Shown here in pieces: positions 16,096 through 21,539 of a stretch of DNA of 21,539 bases (the first letter of the stretch is position 1; each line of letters opens with the position of its first letter). The position numbers and the translations under genes were made by a program. Below the pieces are notes generated by a model. It made no database searches. It saw only the letters and a program-made list of their open reading frames with translations, and was not told where the DNA came from. The DNA comes from Nitrospinota bacterium (lineage in GTDB: Bacteria; Nitrospinota; Nitrospinia; JACRGO01): contig JACRGO010000103.1 of NCBI GenBank assembly GCA_016212295.1, positions 1 to 21,539 on the forward strand. The letters run 5' to 3'.

Positions 16096-16735
16096 TTTTA
16101 ATCATTCTCATTAAAGCAAGCTTATATCTCTTTATGTCCCAATCAGCTTTGGGCTCTAACATCTCTTCTGTTTGCTCCTTTATCTCTGTTTTTTCTTCAG
16201 AAAGAACACGGATTTCTGTTTCTGTGGCCGATGTAGGTTTAGCTTTAGGAAAAAGTGATTGAATCATATCAAGAATTTTGCAGAACGATTTTTCAGGAGC
16301 TTTTCGTTCAAAAGTGATGTACTCTATATTGCCTTGTAATCCCCCAGGTGGACGAATGCCTTTTTCTACCAAAAGGATAAGGTCCATACGGCGGCCAATA
16401 GCAAGACCAATTTCCTGTATGATCCAATCAGACGTCTTCGAGTAAAAATTATTAGCCTCCGCTTTGAAAATCTTTTTTTTCAGACGGCATTTCCTAAGCT
16501 TGTCTGGTAGAATTGCGGCCTCTTTGTTAGTACAAATGCCAATAAATAGGTTCTTGTCCTCAATAAGACGTAAGACTTTTTCTGCCAGTTCATTAGGCTC
16601 AGCATCTTTAGCATGTTCCCAACTGAACCCAATATTCATTTTCTTCACTTTATCGAAGAACTCCAGAAATGCTCTAACCACTGCGTCGTCATCTTCCGTG
16701 AAGCTATGGCCTACAAATGCTTTTAGTTGATTCAT
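16046..16735 (-). CDS. TIR-domain protein (putative NAD-cleaving immune effector)
   Basis: 229 residues. Residues 4-150 resemble a TIR domain: QLKAFVGHSFTEDDDAVV (strand A and box-1-like), LIEDKNLFIGICTNKEA, then KTSDWIIQEIGLAIGRRMDL, where W104-x3-E108 lines up with the catalytic-Glu helix of SARM1-type TIR NADases, and ILLVEKGIRPPGGLQGN, IEYITFER. Residues 150-229 are a charged tail ending in a helix (DWDIKRYKLALMRMIK). The ATG has an exceptionally strong ribosome-binding site, GGGGGGAGGAG. Bacterial TIR domains commonly degrade or cyclise NAD during antiphage defence; that role here is inference. The downstream TPR gene overlaps it by 50 nt and could be its sensor. An hsdS relic lies 18 bp upstream on the same strand. 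Confidence 0.75.
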   Translation of the reverse strand: MNQLKAFVGHSFTEDDDAVVRAFLEFFDKVKKMNIGFSWEHAKDAEPNELAEKVLRLIEDKNLFIGICTNKEAAILPDKLRKCRLKKKIFKAEANNFYSKTSDWIIQEIGLAIGRRMDLILLVEKGIRPPGGLQGNIEYITFERKAPEKSFCKILDMIQSLFPKAKPTSATETEIRVLSEEKTEIKEQTEEMLEPKADWDIKRYKLALMRMIKNDNEEGAQRINNAYQF

Positions 16736-16753
16736 AAACTCCTCCCCCCGGAT

Positions 16754-16981
16754 TCAAATTCTCTTAATGTGATAAAGAGTAATCCTTATACCAAATGAAG
16801 CATTCAGAGAAAATATTTTAAAGATCGACTGCCGCAGGTGTTCCAGAATTTTTGAAATTTGTTTTGATGTTCGTTTCGATTTCTTCAGCGGCTGCGAGAC
16901 AGCTTTCAATGTTTTGCTAATAATTTTTTGTTGTTCTGCATGAAGAGGCAGAGGAATAGAGAGTGCTGAGGCTTTGTTCCA
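16754..16981 (-). pseudogene. Type I restriction specificity subunit (HsdS) 3' relic
   Basis: One open frame (no start codon) reads ALSIPLPLHAEQQKIISK at its beginning and EHLRQSIFKIFSL near its end. A second frame in between gives NIESCLAAAEEIETNIKTN, stopping at 16818. Alternating frames reconstruct the familiar HsdS end: 'IPLP..EQQ.I...IE..L...EEIE.NI...LK..E.LRQSIL'. At least two frameshifts have occurred. Upstream (to about 17069, minus) other short frames are open but not recognisable. It suggests that a type I restriction-modification system once lay here. Confidence 0.6.
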
Positions 16982-17435
16982 TTAACCTTGAGTCTATTAG
17001 GTCGGTTTTTCCTGTTGTTTCGGGTTGAGGTTTGCTTTCTCTGTTTGCCGCCTTATTTAGATGGCGGCGTCAAAATATTTCAACCGTGATGAAAATGGAA
17101 AGAAATTTAGTGATTTTATAAGCGTTCCAGGAATTTGCCCAAAGATTAGCAGAACAGCGTATTGAAGTCAAAAGATTTCAGCGTTTTTTGCTTCAACAAT
17201 TTTTTTATAACAACGCTGAACTTATACGCTAGGACCGTGAAATAAGAAGAATTTTGTTGTGGATGCCAGCGTAGCCAATAAATAGCGCCAGAACGGAAAT
17301 CATGTTTTTTGGTTTTATTGGTTCGTAGTTCCGCCTTCAGGCGGCTTCTTTTTCTTTTAAAAATAAAAGGCCAGCCTGAAGGCGGAACTATGAACCTCGA
17401 TCCAAATATTTTTGGCTGTGGTTTTCTTTCAGGTA
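16982..17435. other. Gene debris between the hsdS relic and clpB
   Basis: No intact gene. From 17125 (plus strand) a frame of 35 codons reads like protein (FAQRLAEQRIEVKRFQRFLL) to a TAG at 17230, and continues past it (DREIRRILLWMPA) to a second TAG at 17272. It may be the end of a decayed gene, which I do not recognise with confidence. A short ATG frame at 17061-17168 precedes it out of frame. A long inverted repeat lies at 17321-17395. Confidence 0.4.
17321..17395. repeat. 22-bp inverted repeat downstream of clpB
   Basis: 17321-17342 and 17374-17395 are inverted copies with one mismatch (core AGTTCCGCCTTCAGGC), separated by 31 nt of A/T-rich sequence. Its position 41 bp past the clpB stop would allow a bidirectional stop for transcription, but no clean T-tract follows the stem. 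It may equally be a dispersed mobile repeat. Confidence 0.6.
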
Positions 17436-20015
17436 TTAAACGGCGTCCTTCCCCCCGCCCAGTATGAAAATTTTCCCGTCCTCATAATCGATTTTGACCG
17501 AGTCCTTTTCCTTTATCTTTCCTTCAATGATCCGCAAGGACAGTTCATCAAGGATTTTGTTCTGGATCAGCCGTTTAAGCGGCCGCGCGCCAAAGACCTT
17601 GTCAAAGCCCTCAGAAGCCAGGTATCGGGAGGCGGCCCTGGTGATATCAATTTTTATGTCTTTTTTAGCGAGCCGCCCGGCCACGAGTTCCATTTGAAGC
17701 TCCACTATCCTCGCGATCTCTTCCCCGGTCAACTGCTGGAAGATTATGGTCTCATCAATTCGATTCAGAAACTCCGGCCTGAAGGTCCCACGCAGGATCC
17801 TGTGTACTTCTTCCTCCTGGCGCTCCCGGTTGCCAGTATACGCGGCGATCTCGGCGCTTGCGATGTTGGAGGTCATGATGATCACAGCGTTTTTGAAATT
17901 AACGGTCCTTCCCTTGGCGTCGGTAAGCCGCCCATCGTCCAGGATTTGTAGCAATATGTTAAAGACATCCGGGTGGGCCTTTTCTATTTCGTCAAAGAGA
18001 ATAACAGTGTATGGATGGCGGCGCACAGCCTCGGTCAGTTGGCCCCCTTCCTCATACCCGACGTAGCCTGGAGGAGACCCCACCAGACGCGCCACTGAAT
18101 GCTTTTCCATGTATTCGCTCATGTCGATGCGGGTGAGCATCTTCTCGTGGTTGAAAAGGAACTGGGCCAGGGCCTTGGCAAGTTCCGTCTTTCCCACTCC
18201 GGTGGGACCAAGAAAGATGAAGGAGCCTATGGGCCGGTCCTCCTCCTGAATTCCAGCTCGGCTTCTGCGGACCGCATTGGACACCGCATGAATGGCCTTT
18301 GTCTGCCCAACCACGCGCTTGGCCAGCTCTTCCTCCATCCGGGAAAGTTTTTGGGTCTCCTCCGAAAGTATCTTTGACACTGGAATGCCGGTCCATCTGG
18401 AAACAACGCTTGCGATGTCCTCCTCAGCCACTTCCTTTTTCAGGATTTGATGGTCCCTTTGGAATTCGGCCAGTTTTTCCTGGGACGCCTTGATCTTTTT
18501 CTCCAGTTCAGGGATGGCGCCGTAGGTGATCTCAGCCGCCTTTTGCAGGTCCCCGGCCCTTTCGGCCCTGGCCGCCTCTCCCTTCAATCTTTCCTGCTCC
18601 TCGTTGAATCCCTTCAACTGGTTAATGATCTCCTTTTCGGTCCTCCAGTGAAGCTCCACCTTTTGGCATTCTTCCTTCAACTCGGCCAACTCCTTTTCCA
18701 GTTCGCCCAGCCTTTTTCCGGATGGCTCGTCCGTTTCCTTTTTCAACGCCTCTTTTTCTATCTCCAGTTGACGGATCTTCCTGTGAAGGCGGTCGATTTC
18801 AGTCGGCTTGCTGTCGATTTCTATCCTCAACACGGAGGCCGCCTCGTCCATCAGGTCAATGGCCTTGTCCGGCAGGAAGCGGTCGCTTATGTATCGCTCC
18901 GAGAGCTGGACCGCCGCCACCAGGGCGTTGTCCCTGATCCTCACCCCGTGGTGCACCTCGTACTTTTCCTTGATGCCGCGAAGGATTGAAATGGCGTCCT
19001 TGTCCGTTGGTTCTTCCACATTGACCGGTTGGAAACGCCTCTCCAGGGCCGCGTCCTTCTCGATGTATTTCCTGTATTCCTTGAGGGTCGTGGCGCCGAT
19101 GGCCCTCAGAGTTCCACGCGCCAGGGCGGGCTTGAGAAGGTTTCCGGCGTCCATGGCCCCTTCCGCGGCCCCTGCTCCGACTATGGTGTGGAGTTCATCA
19201 ATGAAGAAGATGATCCCTCCGCTTGAGGACTCAATTTCCTTGAGCACGGCTTTCAGGCGGTCCTCGAACTCCCCGCGATATTTGGTCCCGGCTATCATTG
19301 CCCCAAGATCAAAGGACAGGAGCCTCTTGTCCTTCAGGGTTTCCGGTACGTCTCCGTCAATTATCTTCTTTGCCAGGCCCTCAACTATTGCGGTCTTCCC
19401 TGTGCCTGGCTCGCCCACAAGGACCGGATTATTCTTGGAGCGCCGGGAGAGGATCTGCATGATCCGGCGGATTTCCTCGTCCCTGCCGATGACAGGATCA
19501 ATCTTTCCCTCACGCGCGAGGCGGGTGAGGTCCTGCGTGTATTTTTCCAGGACGCGGAATTTTCCCTCAGGCTCGGGGTCCGTGACTCTTTGGGTTCCGC
19601 GAATGGATGCCAGTTCCTTTAGCATGTCCTCCTTGGATATGGAAAGGAGTTTTCTAATCTCCGGCTGTTCTATCAAGGCAAGAAACAAGTGCTCGGTGCT
19701 GATGAACTCGTCGTGCAGTTGGGCGGCTTCGGTCCCGGCTTGATCCAGGACCTTTTTCATCTCAGGTGTGATGTAAGGTCCCTCCGCCCCCTGGACCCTT
19801 GGATAGGTTTTCAGCCTTTCCTGTATTTTGTAGGAAAGGGACCTCGTGTTGATCTCGAATTTTTCCAGCAGGGTGGGGATGAGTCCCTCTTTTTGCTCCG
19901 CAAGCACAAGCAGGAGATGGAGCGGGGTGATGGCCTGGTGCGAGAGTTTTCCCGCCAGATGCATGGTCCCTTGAATCGCCTCGGACGCCTTTGTTGTGTA
20001 ATTGTTGAAGTTCAT
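17436..20015 (-). CDS. clpB: Protein disaggregase ClpB
   Basis: An AAA+ hexameric ATPase that rescues aggregated proteins with DnaK/DnaJ/GrpE in the cytosol. The 859 residues match the family. Order: Clp N-domain repeats (1-145, [20 protein letters not shown]); first AAA+ domain with Walker A GEPGTGKT (201-208), Walker B FIDE (271-274) and the pore motif [12 protein letters not shown] (243-254); the long coiled-coil middle domain (about 403-535); second AAA+ domain with GPTGVGKT (603-610), Walker B ILFDE (672-676), pore loop [11 protein letters not shown] and sensor TSN; C-terminal domain to 859. All catalytic residues are present. The coiled-coil length marks ClpB rather than ClpA/C. GGGAGGT lies 7-8 nt before the ATG. 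It appears monocistronic. Confidence 0.97.
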   Translation of the reverse strand: MNFNNYTTKASEAIQGTMHLAGKLSHQAITPLHLLLVLAEQKEGLIPTLLEKFEINTRSLSYKIQERLKTYPRVQGAEGPYITPEMKKVLDQAGTEAAQLHDEFISTEHLFLALIEQPEIRKLLSISKEDMLKELASIRGTQRVTDPEPEGKFRVLEKYTQDLTRLAREGKIDPVIGRDEEIRRIMQILSRRSKNNPVLVGEPGTGKTAIVEGLAKKIIDGDVPETLKDKRLLSFDLGAMIAGTKYRGEFEDRLKAVLKEIESSSGGIIFFIDELHTIVGAGAAEGAMDAGNLLKPALARGTLRAIGATTLKEYRKYIEKDAALERRFQPVNVEEPTDKDAISILRGIKEKYEVHHGVRIRDNALVAAVQLSERYISDRFLPDKAIDLMDEAASVLRIEIDSKPTEIDRLHRKIRQLEIEKEALKKETDEPSGKRLGELEKELAELKEECQKVELHWRTEKEIINQLKGFNEEQERLKGEAARAERAGDLQKAAEITYGAIPELEKKIKASQEKLAEFQRDHQILKKEVAEEDIASVVSRWTGIPVSKILSEETQKLSRMEEELAKRVVGQTKAIHAVSNAVRRSRAGIQEEDRPIGSFIFLGPTGVGKTELAKALAQFLFNHEKMLTRIDMSEYMEKHSVARLVGSPPGYVGYEEGGQLTEAVRRHPYTVILFDEIEKAHPDVFNILLQILDDGRLTDAKGRTVNFKNAVIIMTSNIASAEIAAYTGNRERQEEEVHRILRGTFRPEFLNRIDETIIFQQLTGEEIARIVELQMELVAGRLAKKDIKIDITRAASRYLASEGFDKVFGARPLKRLIQNKILDELSLRIIEGKIKEKDSVKIDYEDGKIFILGGGKDAV

Positions 20016-20220
20016 TTGCTTAACCTCCCATGGTTAACGTAAAGACGCAAGGGCCGTGGGACGTGACCGTGATTCGTGTCCGGGAGAAAAACAAAAACAG
20101 ACACGGTAAACGGACACGGACGGAGGGCGGCCCTATCCAAAATCCGCGATCCCAAACCCAGAATTTCCATTGCGCTCTTGGCGAGCTTTGCGTGAGGTAA
20201 AATATTTTTTACTTTCTTTT

Positions 20221-20250
20221 TATAAATAAGATTAAAGCTGGATATGTCAA
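20221..20250 (-). promoter_or_regulatory. Candidate sigma70-type promoter for clpB
   Basis: On the minus strand: TTGACA (20250-20245), 18 nt, then TTTATA (20226-20221). The -35 is a perfect consensus; the -10 is weaker. It would give a leader of about 200 nt before the clpB ATG. No clear sigma32 or CIRCE element is visible. Confidence 0.45.
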
Positions 20251-20336
20251 CTATAATAGCAAAGGGCAGGAGGGAGGGGAAACAAATACCGCCGCGCTTT
20301 TTCCTTAGCCTCTATTTCAACTGGGACATTTCTTCA

Positions 20337-20374
20337 CATAGCGCGGCATGGCCGCAACCAAAATAAATTTTTAT
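20337..20374 (+). repeat. 38-bp dispersed repeat, copy 2
   Basis: Three differences from 419-456 in 38 bp. The core hairpin is GCGGC-ATG-GCCGC. Confidence 0.6.
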
Positions 20375-20477
20375 AGAAGCATTCAACGCTAATTTTATTT
20401 CAGGCGAAAACAAGAAATATGAGATGGGAGCAGATGATGATTGCAAAAAGGAATAAATTGTTTTAAATTCAAGATAT

Positions 20478-20720
20478 ATGAGTCCTTCAATTTTCAGAGA
20501 GAAAGGCTGTAGATTTTATTTTCTTTCAAACGAAGAGGAGCGAATCCATATCCATGTTACATGCGAAAATGGAGAAGCTAAGTTCTGGCTTGAACCTATA
20601 GTATCGTTAGCCGTATATCATGGGTTGAATCAAAGAAAATTGAACGAAATTCAAAAAATTGTAGGGGAACATAAAAATGAAATCACTAAAGCATGGCAAA
20701 AACATTTTAGTCAGCGTTGA
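20478..20720 (+). CDS. DUF4160 family protein
   Basis: An 80-residue protein with the family signature: PSIFREKGCRFYFLSNEEER, the conserved HIHV (Ile-His-Ile-His-Val near residue 24), then GEAKFWLEP and a helical C-terminus ending EITKAWQKHF. DUF4160 proteins are small and frequently encoded next to DUF2442 proteins, as here, in what has been proposed to be a toxin-antitoxin-like pair; the biochemical role is not established. The next gene starts 44 nt before this one ends. No Shine-Dalgarno sequence stands out before ATG 20478. Codon use is AT-rich compared with clpB. Confidence 0.85.
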   Translation: MSPSIFREKGCRFYFLSNEEERIHIHVTCENGEAKFWLEPIVSLAVYHGLNQRKLNEIQKIVGEHKNEITKAWQKHFSQR

Positions 20721-20985
20721 AAATATAACACCTTTTGGCATATGGCTGTATGTAAGAGAAAAAGAATATTTTCTGTGCTATAAAGATTACCCATACTTTA
20801 GAGAGCAAACAATAAAATCCATACAAAATGTCCAACTGCTCCATGGCTATCATTTATACTGGCCTGATTTGGATGTTGATTTGGAGATTGATAATCTCGA
20901 AAACCCTGAAAAATATACCCTGCAATTTAAAACAAATACACATCTAACAAAAAAACCCAACGGGCGGGCTGTTGCCCGCCGCTGA
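20677..20985 (+). CDS. DUF2442 family protein, partner of DUF4160
   Basis: 102 residues. It has the family layout: ITPFGIWLYVREKEYFLCYK, then PYFREQTIKSIQNVQLL and the diagnostic HGYHLYWPDLDVDLEIDNLE followed by PEKY. AGGGGAAC lies about 6 nt before ATG 20677, inside the end of the DUF4160 gene, so the two are translationally coupled. The last ~15 residues (TKKPNGRAVARR) are translated from a hairpin-rich GC stretch and are probably not conserved. Some DUF2442 proteins are predicted DNA-binding antitoxin-like partners; function here is inferred only from the pairing. Confidence 0.85.
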   Translation: MKSLKHGKNILVSVENITPFGIWLYVREKEYFLCYKDYPYFREQTIKSIQNVQLLHGYHLYWPDLDVDLEIDNLENPEKYTLQFKTNTHLTKKPNGRAVARR

Positions 20986-21018
20986 TTTTGGCGGCGGCTC
21001 AACGCCTCATTAGCCGCC
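20963..21018. repeat. Three mutually exclusive GC hairpins
   Basis: GGCGGGC (20963-20969)/GCCCGCC (20974-20980); CCGCCGC (20976-20982)/GCGGCGG (20991-20997); GGCGGCT (20993-20999)/AGCCGCC (21012-21018). Each stem shares a strand with the next, so only alternative folds can coexist. They cover the DUF2442 stop codon and end 11 nt before the HNH start. Confidence 0.6.
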
Positions 21019-21029
21019 ACGGACATAGC

Positions 21030-21437
21030 ATGGCTGAACTGTCTTCCCCAACCTCTCGCAATATCCCTTTGCGAATTCAACGGGAGGTACGGCGGCGCTG
21101 TGGCTTTGGCTGCGTCGTCTGTGGCATGCCGCTGCATGAATACGAGCACATGCTCGGTTGGGCCAATGTTCAAAGGCATGCCGCAGAGGAAATCACCTTG
21201 CTGTGCGATCAACATCACCGAGAACGCACTGCTGGTCTCCTGCCAATTGAGGCCGTAACGGAAGCAAACGCCAATCCATTCAATCTACGCGCAGGCGTAT
21301 CGAAACCCTACGACCTACATTTATCCGGCGATAAATGCGAGGCGGTACTCGGTTCGAATACGTTCACATTTAGGTATCGCGGCGAGCCGACGTTTACCAT
21401 CCCGCGCGCTACCGGCTATTGCAACACTTGTAGATAG
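21030..21437 (+). CDS. HNH nuclease family protein, C-terminally truncated
   Basis: 135 residues from ATG 21030 (an in-frame TTG at 20988 lies within the hairpins and is less likely). The N-terminal region has SRNIPLRIQREVRRRCGFGC with a zinc-type CxxC (C28, C31), a YEHM (H40) in the HNH position, and EITLLCDQHHRERTAGLLP with C59, H62 and H63. This is a recognisable HNH family in which a beta-rich C-terminal region normally follows (it begins here as GVSKPYDLHLSGDKCEAVLG). That region breaks off near residue 117; the last 18 residues (to GYCNTCR) look unrelated and seem to be translated from the adjoining insertion element. It is probably inactive or altered. Possible role: DNA cleavage in defence or mobile-element biology. 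Confidence 0.75.
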   Translation: MAELSSPTSRNIPLRIQREVRRRCGFGCVVCGMPLHEYEHMLGWANVQRHAAEEITLLCDQHHRERTAGLLPIEAVTEANANPFNLRAGVSKPYDLHLSGDKCEAVLGSNTFTFRYRGEPTFTIPRATGYCNTCR

Positions 21438-21539
21438 AAAAAGCCACGCGAGGTAAGCTACGTTCTTCGTATTGTGCCACAACACAAGGAGAACGACATG
21501 GCTTACACACGCGTGACCAAAGAAGAACGCAATCTCATG
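21416..21539 (+). mobile_element. Left end of an IS30-like insertion sequence (runs off the window)
   Basis: Homology of the HNH gene breaks off near 21375-21400. TTGCAACACTTGTAGAT at 21418-21434 resembles IS30-family terminal sequence, and a transposase start follows at 21498. The exact left boundary and any target duplication cannot be set without the right end. Confidence 0.45.
21498..21539 (+). CDS. IS30-family transposase, N-terminal start (partial)
   Basis: Only 14 codons are present: MAYTRVTKEERNLM, the usual opening of IS30-family (Tra8-like) transposases just before their helix-turn-helix. AAGGAGAA lies 5-6 nt before the ATG. The DDE catalytic domain would lie beyond the window. The call rests on this short signature and on the interrupted HNH gene upstream. 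Confidence 0.6.
   Translation, partial: MAYTRVTKEERNLM

Larger units (their letters stand above)
20016..20477. other. clpB leader and repeat-bearing spacer
   Basis: No supported gene. It contains an inverted repeat CGTGTCCG (20075-20082)/CGGACACG (20111-20118) in the presumed clpB leader, a sigma70-like promoter (20221-20250, minus) and a 38-bp dispersed repeat (20337-20374). The remainder is unexplained AT-rich sequence leading to the DUF4160 gene. Confidence 0.5.

Noticed and set aside
16782-16982. Intact small gene on the minus strand instead of an hsdS relic
   Set aside because: The best open frame has no start codon, and HsdS-like sequence alternates between two frames, which fits a decayed gene better.
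18808-19743. 311-codon open frame antisense to clpB
   Set aside because: Ser/Arg-rich translation opposite conserved AAA+ sequence; a shadow frame.
1-21539. tRNA or rRNA genes
   Set aside because: No cloverleaf-like segments with conserved TTCGA loops or rRNA signatures were seen on either strand.

Overview
The window is bacterial chromosomal DNA of moderate GC content. It carries dense housekeeping and signalling genes separated by AT-rich intergenic spacers full of dispersed repeats. The gene set (MoaC, HD-GYP and PAS-kinase signalling genes, a cobalamin-type radical SAM protein, family I pyrophosphatase, a stand-alone OadA-type carboxyltransferase, ClpB) suits an environmental Gram-negative-type lineage such as a deltaproteobacterial, Nitrospirota or Nitrospinota relative. 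The sequence alone does not fix the phylum. TGA and TAG both serve as ordinary stops, so the code is standard.

Layout. (1) 1-3200 is a decayed mobile or accessory segment: a DarP/YjgA fragment, a structured palindromic repeat, and two inverted 81-bp repeats (493-573 and 2838-2918). The repeats bracket a broken integron-type tyrosine recombinase and a broken DNA methyltransferase. (2) 3201-8328 is a signalling block on the plus strand: moaC, a CheY-like receiver, an HD-GYP phosphodiesterase (overlapping ATGA), then a PAS histidine kinase and a protein with a degenerate GGDEF domain. (3) 8645-11559 holds a B12-binding radical SAM protein with a C-terminal STAS-like domain, then an inorganic pyrophosphatase. 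(4) 11746-13098 (minus) is an OadA-type carboxyltransferase without a biotinyl domain. (5) 13.1-17.4 kb is an accessory, AT-richer, defence-like island: a PIN/RHH toxin-antitoxin pair, a frameshifted antitoxin relic, a TIR-domain gene overlapping a TPR/beta-domain gene, an hsdS-like relic and further coding debris. (6) 17436-20015 (minus) is clpB. (7) 20.4 kb to the end is a second accessory patch: an overlapping DUF4160/DUF2442 pair, an HNH nuclease gene cut short, and the start of an IS30-type transposase.

The receiver, HD-GYP protein, kinase and GGDEF-like protein probably form one regulatory circuit linked to cyclic-di-GMP. The TIR/TPR module is the best candidate for a little-described immune system: a TIR domain with a SARM1-like Trp-x3-Glu motif, attached to or paired with a TPR sensor that ends in a novel beta-rich domain. 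It sits next to restriction and toxin-antitoxin debris. In related genomes it may be a single gene, with a one-base lesion splitting it here.

Gene-free stretches over 300 bp (305-697, 2834-3200, 8329-8644, 13099-13678, 16982-17435, 20016-20477) consist mainly of dispersed repeats and short coding relics, described below.
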